DNA of 60,077 nt from DASZMX01 sp035551475 (GTDB lineage Bacteria; Verrucomicrobiota; Verrucomicrobiia; Limisphaerales; Palsa-1400), in NCBI GenBank assembly GCA_035551475.1, contig DASZMX010000040.1, forward strand, positions 1-60,077, read 5' to 3'. A program made the translations under genes and the position numbers. Below the pieces are notes generated by a model. The model saw only the letters and a list, made by a program, of their open reading frames with translations, ran no database searches and was not told the DNA's origin. Shown piece by piece: positions 17,765 to 27,359 of the stretch (its first letter is position 1; each line of letters opens with the position of its first letter).

Positions 17765-18922
17765 ATGCGTATTGCCCTTCTCACCAGCGATAACCGCCAG
17801 CACTATCGGGAGTACGCGCGCCCAGCGCCGCGGATGGGCATAGCCCCCGAAGCTCTGCTGGAGGGTTTCGCGAGCCTGCCGGACGTTGAAATTCACGTGA
17901 TTTCCTGTTTGCAGCAGCCGGCGCCAGCGCCGGCTAAAATGGCGGAGAACATTTGGTATCACGCGTTGCATGTGCCCAAAATCGGCTGGTTGCGCACCTT
18001 GTACGGGGGGTGCATTCGCGCTGTGCGCCGCAAGGCGCGCGAAATCCGGCCCGACTTGGTGCATGGGCAGGGCACCGAGCGCGATTGCGCCATTAGCGCC
18101 GTGTATTCAGGTTATCCAAACCTCGTGACAATTCACGGAAATATGCGGGCTCTCGCTCGTCTTAACCGCGCGCGTCCGGGCAGCTTTGCCTGGCTGGCCG
18201 CGCGGTTGGAATGGCTGGCTTTGGGCCGGACAGATGGGGTCTTATGCAATTCCAGCTACACGGAAAGCATGGTGGCTTCCCGCGCCCGGCGCCGGTGGCG
18301 CGCTCCCAATGCGATTCGGCGCATTTTCTTTGACAAGCCCCTTCCTGGGCGTCGCAAGAAAGATGCGGTTTTTCTCAACATCGGCACGGTGGAGCCCCGC
18401 AAGCGGCAGGTCGAATTATTGACATTCGCCAAAAAATTGTGGGAACGCGGCTTCCGCTTTGAAATGCGGTTTGTCGGTGAAGTGGTCAAAAGCGCCAGCT
18501 GCGCTGCGGAGTTTACCAAGTTGGCGGAGGAGGGGGAGAAGGTCGGCTATGCTCGCCGGCTCGGCTCGCTGTCGGCGGAACAGTTGCTCGCCGCGATGGA
18601 CGAAGCCTGCGCCCTCATCCACACGCCGCTGGAAGAGTCCTTCGGCCTGGTGGTGGCCGAAGCCTTGGCGCGAAATCTAAAACTTTTTGCGGCTTCCGTC
18701 GGTGGCGTAACAGAGATTGCGGCCGGGGTGGATGGCGCAGAGTTGGTGAAGGCGAATGACTGGCTGGGTTTGGAAAATGCGATGGTCCAATGGATGAAAT
18801 CCGGCTGCCCGCCTCCGGTTGCGGCCGCGGCGGTGATGCGGGAAAGATACCATCCCCAAGTGGTCGCGCTGCGGCATCTGGAAATTTACCGCGAAGTCTT
18901 GGCTTTGGATGGCCAGCCATAA
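17765..18922 (+). CDS. Family 4 glycosyltransferase (GT-B fold)
   Basis: A 385-residue protein starting MRIALLTSDN. The N-terminal acceptor domain contains RPDLVHGQGTERD and VTIHGNMRAL. The C-terminal donor domain contains FLNIGTVEPRKRQ and ALIHTPLEESFGLVVAEAL, the E-x7-E motif of GT4 enzymes (Glu pair in EESFGLVVAE). GT4 members retain the anomeric configuration and use GDP- or UDP-sugars; the donor here is unknown. The ATG at 17765 is preferred to a GTG at 17756. It lies 24 bp after the unknown cluster gene, probably in the same operon. Its stop is one base from the stop of the convergent flippase gene. Confidence 0.9.
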   Translation: MRIALLTSDNRQHYREYARPAPRMGIAPEALLEGFASLPDVEIHVISCLQQPAPAPAKMAENIWYHALHVPKIGWLRTLYGGCIRAVRRKAREIRPDLVHGQGTERDCAISAVYSGYPNLVTIHGNMRALARLNRARPGSFAWLAARLEWLALGRTDGVLCNSSYTESMVASRARRRWRAPNAIRRIFFDKPLPGRRKKDAVFLNIGTVEPRKRQVELLTFAKKLWERGFRFEMRFVGEVVKSASCAAEFTKLAEEGEKVGYARRLGSLSAEQLLAAMDEACALIHTPLEESFGLVVAEALARNLKLFAASVGGVTEIAAGVDGAELVKANDWLGLENAMVQWMKSGCPPPVAAAAVMRERYHPQVVALRHLEIYREVLALDGQP

Positions 18923-18923
18923 A

Positions 18924-20336
18924 TCATGGCGCGTTCGCCAGCCTGCGGCTGAGCCGGCGCGGAAGGAGAAACTCTCTCAAGGTGGTGTTCAAGCTGCGCG
19001 CCGCAAATGTTGGCCAATACCAATAATTGAATACCGCATTGCTAAGGATCGGGCCTAAAACGAACGAACCGAGCCCAAGGTGCGTCCACCGAAGCAAAAT
19101 TAGGCTGAGGGTCAGGCTCCCCGCGTTGGTGATGATGCCGGTCCAGACATAGGGAAGGCGATTGCCCGTTGCAATCAGGGTGCCCAAAATCGCCATGATC
19201 ATGTCCATGTACACGCCAAACATCAGGACAAGCATCCAAGGGAGAGGCAACAGTTCCTTGTCCTTTCCCACCCAATGCAATAGCCGCGGGGCAACAAAAG
19301 CCACTCCAAAGCCCAGGATGAGAAAAGTTACCGTTTGAAGCCAAATGCGGACCCGCAGAAGTTCCCGAATCTGAATAAAATCACGCCTTGCTTGGTATTG
19401 TGAAATCAGAGGCCACTTTGTCGCCGTCCAAACCGCGGCCATCGCGACGGCGTAGCCCATCAATTGCACAGAGTAAGTATAAGTCCCCGTGAGTTCGAGG
19501 TGGAACAAGTGCGCGCATAAGACCGTGTTGGCCTGAATGAGCAGATAGGTGCTGGCCAGTAGGATCCCCATCCTCCAACTATTCGGCCACATAACTTTCA
19601 AAGTTCGGCCGAGATGCGCTTCGATCCCTGGGGGGGGCGGGGGGAGCAATTGCAAGCAGCGGACGCGCGCGTATCGCCTTTGAATAAAGCTCGATAGAAT
19701 CGTGGCCAAAGGCAGGCTGAGAAGACCAGCTCCACCCGACAGCAATCCGGCGGCAATAATCAACTTGGCGAAGGCGGTCAAGGCTGTTGCTTTGACAGAG
19801 TCCCTCACCTCATTCAACCCACGGAGATAAATGGCCCACCAATTGGAATAAATATCAAACGAAACCGACGCCAAGGTCAGTCCCCAGGCTACCCGAGGCA
19901 TGAGCAGGGCAAATTCGGGGTGGATTCTATGCTCTTCCCGAATAAGATTCTCCACCACAATCGTGCCCCCGATGCCGAGAACGACGAATAGAATGAGGGT
20001 CAGGTATCGATAAAGTTGACGCGTGGTCGTGAGGAGTTCCCATAATAGGTTGAAATTGGGCGCCGCGTGGCTCCCGAGTTCCGGTGGTCCGTGAGGCTCC
20101 AGTTTTTTGGCTCCCGCCATCGCGTAGCCAATGAAACGATCCACCGTCGGGGTGAAGCCGAAATCGAAAACCACCGCCAGCGTCGAAAAGCTTAATAATA
20201 CTCCGCTAAATCCCAACTCCGATTTGGTCAATTTCCGAAAAAGAAGCGGCAATATAATCAAGCCCGAACCCGCGCGCAGCGCGTTCGTAATCCATGACCA
20301 AACCACCGTCGAGTTTGCCAGGCGGCTGAAACTCAT
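18924..20336 (-). CDS. Wzx-like polysaccharide flippase (MOP superfamily)
   Basis: A 470-residue protein with about 12 hydrophobic helices. It starts MSFSRLANSTVVWSWITNAL and continues GLIILPLLFRKLTKSELGF, the N-terminal pattern of oligosaccharide flippases (early membrane helix then a short loop). It would move lipid-linked repeat units across the inner membrane for the Wzy-like polymerase encoded at 14497. The longer frame reaching 20489 adds about 50 polar residues with no family likeness, so the ATG at 20336 was chosen. The 230 bp between it and the divergent yajQ gene hold no feature I can support. Confidence 0.85.
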   Translation of the reverse strand: MSFSRLANSTVVWSWITNALRAGSGLIILPLLFRKLTKSELGFSGVLLSFSTLAVVFDFGFTPTVDRFIGYAMAGAKKLEPHGPPELGSHAAPNFNLLWELLTTTRQLYRYLTLILFVVLGIGGTIVVENLIREEHRIHPEFALLMPRVAWGLTLASVSFDIYSNWWAIYLRGLNEVRDSVKATALTAFAKLIIAAGLLSGGAGLLSLPLATILSSFIQRRYARVRCLQLLPPPPPGIEAHLGRTLKVMWPNSWRMGILLASTYLLIQANTVLCAHLFHLELTGTYTYSVQLMGYAVAMAAVWTATKWPLISQYQARRDFIQIRELLRVRIWLQTVTFLILGFGVAFVAPRLLHWVGKDKELLPLPWMLVLMFGVYMDMIMAILGTLIATGNRLPYVWTGIITNAGSLTLSLILLRWTHLGLGSFVLGPILSNAVFNYWYWPTFAARSLNTTLREFLLPRRLSRRLANAP

Positions 20337-20565
20337 TCCCGCAATTCGAATCAATGGGCTCCCCCCATCGCTGGCGCCAGGATGCTTTCCATTTTGACGT
20401 TTATGAAAGAGTGGGCCTTTCCAAGTTCGCGGATTGCTTTGATCATTCTTTGACGGCGCCACGATATTTCGGTCGCTTCCCATTGGCAACGCCCGAATCG
20501 CGCCGCGTGGCTTTCCGCCGCAATAAGCAGTTTCATTTTGTTTTTTGTTCCGCTAGATTTTCGTC

Positions 20566-21051
20566 ATGCCGTCATTTGATGTGGTTTCGGAAGTCAGTTC
20601 GATGGAGATTGAGAACGCGGTCAATCAGGCGAAGAAGGAATTGGCCAATCGGTTTGATTTCAAGGGCAGCAAGGCCGAGATTCTCCTCGAAAAAAATGAA
20701 ATCAAATTATCCGCGGAGGATCATTTCAAAGTTTCGTCTTTGCATGAAATGGTGATCGGCAAACTGGCCAAGCGCAATGTGAGCCTGAAAAGCGTGGAGT
20801 CCATGCCGCCGGACATCTCGCCCCTCGGCCACGCCCGCCAGGTGATCAAAATCAAACAAGGGTTGGAGCAGCCGATCGCCAAGCAAATCGCGCTTTTCAT
20901 TCGCGAGACCAAGCTCAAGGTCACCACGCAGATTCAGGGCGACGCCATTCGTGTTTCTGGGAAAGACAAGGACGACCTGCAAGCGGTGATTGCCGCCGTG
21001 CGCGGGCACGATTTTCCGGCGGCCCTGAGTTTTCAGAATTTCCGGGATTGA
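20566..21051 (+). CDS. yajQ: YajQ/DUF520 family nucleotide-binding protein
   Basis: A 161-residue protein, the full family length, beginning MPSFDVVSEVSSMEIENAVN and containing NRFDFKGSKAEI, KVSSLHEMV, QVIKIKQGLEQPIAKQI, KLKVTTQIQGDAIRVSGK and the terminal HDFPAALSFQNFRD. All are hallmarks of YajQ. Family members bind nucleotides, and in Xanthomonas one is a cyclic-di-GMP effector that binds a LysR-type regulator; a role here is unproven. The stop codon overlaps a TTG start of the next gene (TTGA at 21048), suggesting translational coupling although the two products look unrelated. Confidence 0.95.
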   Translation: MPSFDVVSEVSSMEIENAVNQAKKELANRFDFKGSKAEILLEKNEIKLSAEDHFKVSSLHEMVIGKLAKRNVSLKSVESMPPDISPLGHARQVIKIKQGLEQPIAKQIALFIRETKLKVTTQIQGDAIRVSGKDKDDLQAVIAAVRGHDFPAALSFQNFRD

Positions 21052-23000
21052 ACCTGCGCCTTTTCCTTGTCTTGGTCCTGGCTGCTTGGGTGGGGTGCGC
21101 GGGCGCGGCTCCGGTGACCATTTATCTGGCGCCGGATGGCCATGACGGCTACACCGGAACTTCTCCCGCGGCGCCGCTTCATTCCTTGCCGCGGGCTTTG
21201 CTTCTGGCGCGGCAATGCCGGGCCTTGCCGGGCGATACGGTCTGCCTTCGTCTGAAGGGCGGGCTGTATTATCTTGACTCCACGCTCGTGCTCGACGCTG
21301 ACGATTCAGGTTTGATCATCGCGGCGGCGGAAGGGGAGCATCCGATTTTGAGCGGCGGGGCGCCGATTGCCGGATGGCGCACGAGCGCGGCCGACCCGAA
21401 TGTCTGGCAGGCCTATCTTCCTGCGGTGCGCAATGGCCAATGGCTGTTTCACGAACTCTTCGTGAATGGGCGGCGCTGTCAACGCGCGCGCCTGCCGAAG
21501 CGCGGATTTTTCCTGACCGCCGGCCCTTTGCGCAAAGAGCGTCTCACGGACTTGCCTGTTCACTTGACAGATGTTAAATCCGCGTGGGTGCGCCAGGGGG
21601 ATGTCGAAATCGTTTTATGGCAGGCCTGGGAACAAAGCCGCAACCAGCTTCGCGCTCTTCGGGAACCGGCGGGAATGGCTGAATTGGCGGGGCCTGCTTT
21701 GTTGTTCGGCACGGACGCGGGCGCCCGCTTTACCGTCGAGAATGCGCCGGATTCTCTTGGGCCGGGCGAATGGTATTTGGATCGAGCGTCGGGGGTGGTC
21801 TCCTATTGGCCAATGGCGGGCGAAGATGTGCCGCGCGCGCATATCGCCGCTCCCCGCCTCTTGGAATTGATTCGTTTGATTGGCACGGCGGCGCGGCCGG
21901 TGCGCAACGTCACGCTGCGCGGTTTAACTTTCGCGGACACAGATTGGCCTTTTCCTGGCGGGCGCGATTTGGACATTCAAGCGGCCGAGGAATGGCACGG
22001 CGCCGTGCGCGCCGACGAAGCCCGGGCCTGCGCCATCGAGCGCTGTGTTTTTACGCGATTGGGGGCGGACGCCGTCGATTTTGGCAGCGGGTGCGAAAGT
22101 AATCGGGTGGCGGGAAATGACATGTTCGACCTGGGCGCCGGGGGCATCCGTTTGGGCGACTCCGATTACAACCGCGCGGTAGCGGAGCCCTCCTTCGGAA
22201 ATATTATAAGTGACAATCACATCCATCATTTTGGCTGCGTCAATGCGCCCGCCGCCGGCATCCTGGCGCTGCTCACCAGTCGGAATCTCGTGGCGCACAA
22301 CGAAATCGACCATGGTTTTTACACGGCTATTTCCGTGGGATGGTCCTGGGGATACGGGCCAAATCCGTGCCGCGATAATATCATCGAATGGAATCATTTG
22401 CATGATCTGGGGCAGGGGATGCTCAGCGACATGGGCGGCGTGTACACCCTGGGAGTGCAGCCCGGAACAATCGTGCGCCAGAATCTGATCCACGACGTGA
22501 ATATCTTCAGCTATGGGGGATGGGGCCTTTACACTGATGAAGGAAGTTCCGGCATCATTCTGGAAAGCAATATCGTGTATCACTGCCAAAGCGCGGGGTT
22601 TCACCAGCATTACGGACGCGGCAACATTGTCCGCAACAATATTTTTGCCTTCAACGAGCAGTTTGGCCTGCAACGCACCCGGGTGGAAAACCACCTCTCG
22701 CTCTCCCTCTCCAACAACATCGTGCTACTTGACAGCGGCCATTTGCTGGGCGGCCCGTGGGGAGACGACCTGGTGATGGATGACAATCTTTATTTTGACA
22801 CGCGTGGCAGCCAGTCTCCTTTGGTCACGGATCTGAAAACCTGGCAGGAGCGAGGCCACGATACACATTCCATCATGGCCGACCCTCGTTTTCGGGACGC
22901 GGCCCATTTCGATTTTCGCCTGCGCGCCGGTTCCCCGGCGCGCCGCGTCGGCTATCAGCCCTTCGACTTGCGGGGCGCGGGGCCGCGGACGGTTCATTAG
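21048..23000 (+). CDS. Secreted right-handed beta-helix protein (GH141-like)
   Basis: A 650-residue exported protein. The signal peptide MNLRLFLVLVLAAWVGCAGAA is followed by IYLAPDGHDGYTGTSPAAPL, ILSGGAPIAGWR and ELFVNGRRCQRARLPK. This order matches GH141-type glycan hydrolases (alpha-L-fucosidase/xylanase). From about residue 280 a parallel beta-helix is shown by repeated N-x-I and H-N-x-I strands (NIISDNHIHHFG, NLVAHNEIDHGF, NIIEWNHLHDLG, GIILESNIVYHC, NIVRNNIFAF). Catalytic residues cannot be assigned by eye. It starts at TTG 21048 overlapping the yajQ stop. Likely acts in the periplasm or outside the cell on plant or algal polysaccharide; a lyase or epimerase role is also possible. Confidence 0.75.
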   Translation: MNLRLFLVLVLAAWVGCAGAAPVTIYLAPDGHDGYTGTSPAAPLHSLPRALLLARQCRALPGDTVCLRLKGGLYYLDSTLVLDADDSGLIIAAAEGEHPILSGGAPIAGWRTSAADPNVWQAYLPAVRNGQWLFHELFVNGRRCQRARLPKRGFFLTAGPLRKERLTDLPVHLTDVKSAWVRQGDVEIVLWQAWEQSRNQLRALREPAGMAELAGPALLFGTDAGARFTVENAPDSLGPGEWYLDRASGVVSYWPMAGEDVPRAHIAAPRLLELIRLIGTAARPVRNVTLRGLTFADTDWPFPGGRDLDIQAAEEWHGAVRADEARACAIERCVFTRLGADAVDFGSGCESNRVAGNDMFDLGAGGIRLGDSDYNRAVAEPSFGNIISDNHIHHFGCVNAPAAGILALLTSRNLVAHNEIDHGFYTAISVGWSWGYGPNPCRDNIIEWNHLHDLGQGMLSDMGGVYTLGVQPGTIVRQNLIHDVNIFSYGGWGLYTDEGSSGIILESNIVYHCQSAGFHQHYGRGNIVRNNIFAFNEQFGLQRTRVENHLSLSLSNNIVLLDSGHLLGGPWGDDLVMDDNLYFDTRGSQSPLVTDLKTWQERGHDTHSIMADPRFRDAAHFDFRLRAGSPARRVGYQPFDLRGAGPRTVH

Positions 23001-23044
23001 CCGTTGAATGTTGCCGCCGCTCCGTTCATCTTAGGCGCGATTGT

Positions 23045-24118
23045 ATGCACCGAGAGTTGTTGAAAAATTCCAGCCGCGTCGTCGTCAAGCTGGGCACCGG
23101 CGTTTTGACGGACAGCCGCAAGCAGCCTGACCTCGCGCAATTGACGCAATTAACGGCGCAAATTGCCGCCATTTCGGCCCAAGGCCGGCAGGTCGTGATG
23201 GTCAGTTCGGGGGCCGTCGGAGCCGGCATGGGCGCTCTTGGGCATGAGAAACGCCCGACGGAGCTCGCGGAATTGCAAGCCTGCGCCGCGGTCGGCCAAT
23301 CGCGCCTGATGGCCACGTACGAGCGCCTTTTTGCCGAACGCGGCCTGCGCGTGGCTCAGGTATTGTTGACGCACGACGATCTGGAGGGCCATGAGCGCCA
23401 CCTGAACGCGCGCAATACGCTTGTCACGCTTTTGCGTCACGGCGTGGTTCCCATCATTAACGAAAACGACGCCGTCTCTCTCACCGAACTGAAGTTTGGC
23501 GACAACGACAAGCTCTCCGCGCTGGTGGCGGCGCTGCTGCCGGCGGATTTGTTGGTGATCCTGACCACAGTCGATGGTCTGATGGAAAACTTCGGGCAGC
23601 CCGGCGCCAAAGTCATTTCCGCCGTCGAAAATCTTGATGACAGCGTCGAGAGCCTCGGCGGCGGCACCACCAGCGAGACTGCGGTGGGCGGCATGGCCTC
23701 CAAGTTGCAAGCGGCCAAAATCGTGCTGCGCAGCGGCATCCCGCTCGTCATCGCCTCGGGAAAACGCCCCGGCGTGCTTGACCGCATTCTGGCCGGCGCC
23801 GATGAAGGCACCATCTTTGTGCCACAAGGCGCGAAACTTAAAGGGCGGAAACGGTGGATCGCATTTTTTCATCACACCAAGGGCGCGCTTTTCGTCGATG
23901 ACGGCGCCCGGCGCGCTTTGCGCGAAAATGGCAAAAGTCTTTTGCCACCCGGCCTCATTCGGTGTGAAGGCAATTTTTCCGCGGGCGATGTCGTCCGCAT
24001 TTGCGATGGGAACGGCACGGAGTTCGCGCGCGGCATTTGCGATTACGATTCCGCCGCCGTCCAGGCGCGAACCCTCACCGAAGCCCTGGTTCATCGCGAC
24101 AACCTCGTCATCCTGTGA
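23045..24118 (+). CDS. proB: Glutamate 5-kinase
   Basis: A 357-residue protein of the normal two-domain length. The amino acid kinase domain shows VVVKLGTGVLTD, VMVSSGAVGAGMGALG, IINENDAVSLTELKFGDNDKL split across residues about 138-158, LTTVDGLMENF, and GGMASKLQAAKIVLRSGIPLV in the same order as other ProB enzymes. Residues about 275-355 form the C-terminal PUA domain. It phosphorylates L-glutamate with ATP, the first step of proline synthesis, and is normally feedback-inhibited by proline. No proA is in the window. The stop overlaps the GTG start of mazG (GTGA). Confidence 0.97.
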   Translation: MHRELLKNSSRVVVKLGTGVLTDSRKQPDLAQLTQLTAQIAAISAQGRQVVMVSSGAVGAGMGALGHEKRPTELAELQACAAVGQSRLMATYERLFAERGLRVAQVLLTHDDLEGHERHLNARNTLVTLLRHGVVPIINENDAVSLTELKFGDNDKLSALVAALLPADLLVILTTVDGLMENFGQPGAKVISAVENLDDSVESLGGGTTSETAVGGMASKLQAAKIVLRSGIPLVIASGKRPGVLDRILAGADEGTIFVPQGAKLKGRKRWIAFFHHTKGALFVDDGARRALRENGKSLLPPGLIRCEGNFSAGDVVRICDGNGTEFARGICDYDSAAVQARTLTEALVHRDNLVIL

Positions 24119-24753
24119 AGAAGAATTCCGCCCTCGCCGATTTGCTCCGCATCATGGCCCGCTTGCGCGGCCCGGGCGGCTGTCCCTGGGACCGCGAGCA
24201 GGATCATCAGACCCTCCGCTCCCATGCCGTCGAGGAAGTTTACGAGTTGATCGACGCGATCGAAGCGCGCGACGATCACGAAATGGCGGAGGAGTTGGGC
24301 GACCTTTTGCTGCAGGTGGTGTTTCATTGTCAATTGGCGCAGGAACGCGGCGCCTTCGATTTCGAGAGCGTTGCGCGCGGCATTGCCGACAAACTCATCC
24401 GGCGTCATCCGCATGTCTTCGGCAGCGTCAAGGTGAAAAACGTCGATGAAGTCTGGGCTAATTGGGAAAAGATCAAGGCTGCCGAAAAAAAAGGCGGACG
24501 CCACGAACGGCCCTCCGCCCTCGATGGCATTCCCGCGCATCTCCCCGCGCTGATGCGAGCCGAAAAACTCGTGAAAAAGGCCCGCAAAGCCAAACTGCTT
24601 TCTCCCGCGAAAACCCGCCTTTCCCAGTCCGCTCTCGCCCGGCAGCTGTTTCGCCTCGCGGCCGCTGCCCAAGCGGCCGGTTGGTCGGCTGAGGAGTTGC
24701 TCCGGGCGCAACTCAAACGGGAGGAAAAGAAACTTCGCCGGCGCGAAGCCTGA
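24115..24753 (+). CDS. mazG: Nucleoside triphosphate pyrophosphohydrolase
   Basis: A 212-residue protein. LRGPGGCPWDREQDHQTL is the MazG signature, and EEVYELIDAIE with EELGDLLLQVVFH gives the EExxE...ExxD residues that bind Mg2+ for hydrolysis of NTPs to NMP and pyrophosphate. The second half (RRHPHVFGSVKVKN, VWANWEKIKAAEK) matches the usual tandem arrangement but is shorter than E. coli MazG (263 aa), and the C-terminal repeat looks reduced. The start is GTG at 24115, overlapping the proB stop by 4 nt; longer upstream frames would lie inside proB. It is thought to clear abnormal nucleotides. Confidence 0.93.
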   Translation: MKKNSALADLLRIMARLRGPGGCPWDREQDHQTLRSHAVEEVYELIDAIEARDDHEMAEELGDLLLQVVFHCQLAQERGAFDFESVARGIADKLIRRHPHVFGSVKVKNVDEVWANWEKIKAAEKKGGRHERPSALDGIPAHLPALMRAEKLVKKARKAKLLSPAKTRLSQSALARQLFRLAAAAQAAGWSAEELLRAQLKREEKKLRRREA

Positions 24754-24770
24754 CCGCCGCCCATCGTCTG

Positions 24771-25673
24771 TTATTTTTTCGGCGCCATCGCCTCCATCAC
24801 TGGCCCAAGAATCCATTTTATCACGGCGTCGCCCCCTGGTTGCCCTGGCGCGATGATCTCAAAATGGCCCGCATTTTTTGGCGATAGAATCTCGACCGCA
24901 TCGCCTTTTGCGCGCGCGAGTTTCTGGTATGCGGCCGCCTTGTCGGCGGTCAAGACGGCTGCGCTCACCAAAAATTGCGGTGTTCCCAAAGGAAGCAATC
25001 CCTGCGGCGAGGCCTGCCGATAGCGCTCGGGTTTTTCCGCCGGCGTTCCGCCCATCAACGCGGCCACAACCGGACGTCCGCAAACTTGCGCGTCGAAGCC
25101 CACGAAACCTGTCAAGTCGCCCGGCCCATCGAGCGCCACCGCCGCCGCCACGCGCAAGGGCCTGGCGCCTCGAATGCGGCTCGTGGCCGGCAGGCGTTCC
25201 CGCGCGGCCACCCACAGCGCGGCATGCGCTCCTGCGGAATGTCCGATGACCGCCACGCGTGTCAAGTCGAGCGGGTAACGCTTCGCCAGCTCGCGCGCAT
25301 AATCCACCGCGGCTCCCCAGTCTTGAAATGTTCCCGGCCAACCCCCGCCCTCATCGCCGACCTGGCGGTACTCCACATTCCATGTCGCCACGCCGCGCGC
25401 GGCCAGGGCGCTCGCAAGCGCCGCCGTGTTCCGCACCGTGGCAAACCCCCGCGTCCAACAGCCGCCGTGAATGACCACCACCAGCGCGAAGGGTCCCGGG
25501 CCGGGCGGCAAGCGCAATTCGCCGAATTGCAACGCTTCCGCGCCGTAAGGTAAAACGGCTTTTGGCTCCGACGCGGGCAGGGCATCCACATCGCGCGGGC
25601 CCAGGCGCTGCGCGAACACGGTCCCTCCCGCCGCCAGAATTAAGCCGACCCAAACTGCGAGGGGTTTCATCAT
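24771..25673 (-). CDS. Exported alpha/beta hydrolase (carboxylesterase-like)
   Basis: A 300-residue protein starting at one of two adjacent ATGs (25673, 25670) with a signal peptide MMKPLAVWVGLILAAGG...FAQ. VVIHGGCW (oxyanion HGG, about residues 67-73), VIGHSAGAHAALW (nucleophile Ser146) and a late NAGHFE (likely catalytic His) define an alpha/beta hydrolase of the BD-FAE/kynurenine formamidase-like group. WNVEYRQVGDEGGGWPGTFQD is also typical of that group. The substrate is unknown; the signal peptide points to the periplasm or outside. It is convergent with mazG (17 bp apart) and divergent from the M29 peptidase gene. Confidence 0.85.
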   Translation of the reverse strand: MMKPLAVWVGLILAAGGTVFAQRLGPRDVDALPASEPKAVLPYGAEALQFGELRLPPGPGPFALVVVIHGGCWTRGFATVRNTAALASALAARGVATWNVEYRQVGDEGGGWPGTFQDWGAAVDYARELAKRYPLDLTRVAVIGHSAGAHAALWVAARERLPATSRIRGARPLRVAAAVALDGPGDLTGFVGFDAQVCGRPVVAALMGGTPAEKPERYRQASPQGLLPLGTPQFLVSAAVLTADKAAAYQKLARAKGDAVEILSPKNAGHFEIIAPGQPGGDAVIKWILGPVMEAMAPKK

Positions 25674-25788
25674 GAGGAATTCGCACTTATTATGCGGCGG
25701 GGCGCGCGGCGTGTCGATTGGATCTCGAGACGAGTTCGCGGCATTAGGCATTTTCCTTTTCGCATCTTTGTGATTACTTTCCCTCACT

Positions 25789-26898
25789 ATGACAGATCCG
25801 CGTTACGCAAAACTGGCCCGACTCCTCGTCACGTACTCCACCACGCTCAAGAAGGGCGACCGCATTCTTTTGGACATGATGGATGTTCCCGATGAATTCG
25901 CCATTGAGCTGATGCGCGCCGTGCGCGTCGCCGGCGCCGTCCCGCTGATTGAGACCCGTCATAGCCGCATCAGCCGGGAAATCATGCGCGGCGCCACCCA
26001 GGATCACGCCACCCTGGTGCGTGACGTGGAGCTTTTCCGCATGAAAAAAGTGCAGGCTTATATTGCCGTGCGCGGCGCCGACAATGCCAGCGAAGCCTCC
26101 GATGTGCCGAGCGATTTAATGGCCCTTTACGCCCGGGCCATCCGCCCCGTCCTAAATCATCGTGTCAATAAAACACGCTGGTGCGTCCTGCGCTGGCCCA
26201 CCCCGAGCATGGCGCAATCCGCCAACATGAGCACCGAGGCGTTCGAGAATTTTTATTTCGACGTCTGCACGATGAATTATCCCAAGATGGCCAAGGCCAT
26301 GCTCCCGTTGCAGAAACGCATGAACAAGGCCGACCAGGTGCAGATCAAGTCGCCGGGCACCGATCTTCGTTTTAGCATCAAAGGCATTGGCGCGTTGCTG
26401 GCGGAGGGCAAACGCAACATTCCCGATGGCGAGGTTTTTTCCTGCCCCGTGAAAAACTCGGTGCAGGGCGTGATTCAATACAACACCCCGACGCTTTATT
26501 CCGGAACCAAATTCGAAAATGTGCGCCTGGAATTCAAAGATGGCAGAATCGTCAAGGCCACCGCCAACAACAACGCCCGCCTCAACGAGATATTGGATAC
26601 CGATCCTGGCGCGCGTTACGTCGGGGAATTTTCGCTGGGCTTCAATCCTTACATCCTCAATCCGATGTGCGATATTCTCTTTGACGAAAAAATCGCGGGG
26701 TCGCTGCATTTTACGCCAGGACAGGCCTATGAGGATGCGGACAACGGCAATCGCTCGGCGGTGCATTGGGACATGGTTCTCATCCAGCGGCCCGAATGGG
26801 GCGGGGGAGAAGTGTGGTTCGACGGGGAGCTGATTCGTAAGGATGGCCTGTTTCTGCCGAAAGACCTGCTGCCGCTCAATCCGAAGAATCTGATGTAG
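25789..26898 (+). CDS. M29 family aminopeptidase (AmpS-like)
   Basis: A 369-residue protein with the order of family M29 thermophilic-type aminopeptidases: KKGDRILLDMMDVPDEFA at the N-terminus, a middle segment KSPGTDLRFSIKG, GEVFSCPVKNSVQG, GEFSLGFNPYI, SLHFTPGQAYEDADNGNRSAVHWDMV and a C-terminal VWFDGELIRKDGLFL. The two Glu (GEVF, GEFS) and the His/His/Asp (SLHF, HWD) correspond to the ligands of the two metal ions. It should remove N-terminal residues from peptides in the cytoplasm; there is no signal peptide. ATG start at 25789. Length is slightly below the usual 400-410 residues. Confidence 0.88.
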   Translation: MTDPRYAKLARLLVTYSTTLKKGDRILLDMMDVPDEFAIELMRAVRVAGAVPLIETRHSRISREIMRGATQDHATLVRDVELFRMKKVQAYIAVRGADNASEASDVPSDLMALYARAIRPVLNHRVNKTRWCVLRWPTPSMAQSANMSTEAFENFYFDVCTMNYPKMAKAMLPLQKRMNKADQVQIKSPGTDLRFSIKGIGALLAEGKRNIPDGEVFSCPVKNSVQGVIQYNTPTLYSGTKFENVRLEFKDGRIVKATANNNARLNEILDTDPGARYVGEFSLGFNPYILNPMCDILFDEKIAGSLHFTPGQAYEDADNGNRSAVHWDMVLIQRPEWGGGEVWFDGELIRKDGLFLPKDLLPLNPKNLM

Positions 26899-26981
26899 TC
26901 GTCTCCGCGTCATTTCTTTAGGACTTTCTCCCTATTGCCGCAGGAGGAAGACAGTCTAGTTTGATGCACACGGAGGTTCAA

Positions 26982-27359
26982 ATGCCGATTAGCATCATGG
27001 AAGAGAGCGCACACCGAAATCTGGAAGTTCACCTTACCGGTCGCTTGTCCCAAAGCGATTTTCAAGACTTTGTTCCCGCTGCCGCGCGAAAGATCAGCGA
27101 GTGGGGAAAATTCGGTATCGTGGTCGTCATGCGGAATTTTGACGGCTGCGAACCCGGCGCGGTCTGGGAAGACATTAAGTGGGATCTAAAACATTACCAC
27201 GATGTCGAACGGATAGCGTTGGTGGGTGAGAAACGCTGGCAAGCTGGCATGAGCAAATTTTGCAAGCCATTCATGGCGGCGGAAATTAAATATTTTGACA
27301 TGAACGACTTGGATCGCGCCCGTCAATGGGTGGACGAGCCGCTCGCCGTCCTGGCCTAA
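26982..27359 (+). CDS. SpoIIAA-like (STAS fold) protein
   Basis: A 125-residue protein. MPISIMEESAHRNLEVHLTG, then FQDFVPAAARKISEWGK, IVVVMRNFDGCEPGAVWED, DLKHYHDVERIALVGEKRW and IKYFDMNDLDRARQWV match the SpoIIAA-like family (formerly DUF3478), an alpha/beta fold related to STAS domains. Upstream start codons exist at 26961 and 26964, but GGAGG at 26972-26976 stands 5 nt before the ATG at 26982, which decides the start. The function of this family is not established; some members are thought to bind lipids. It overlaps the convergent TPM gene by 4 bp, the two stop codons sharing CTAA. Confidence 0.85.
   Translation: MPISIMEESAHRNLEVHLTGRLSQSDFQDFVPAAARKISEWGKFGIVVVMRNFDGCEPGAVWEDIKWDLKHYHDVERIALVGEKRWQAGMSKFCKPFMAAEIKYFDMNDLDRARQWVDEPLAVLA

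Noticed and set aside
18924..20489. Longer start for the Wzx-like flippase at 20489
   Set aside because: It adds about 50 polar, Pro/Lys-rich residues before the first helix, unlike the family; ATG 20336 gives the normal N-terminus.
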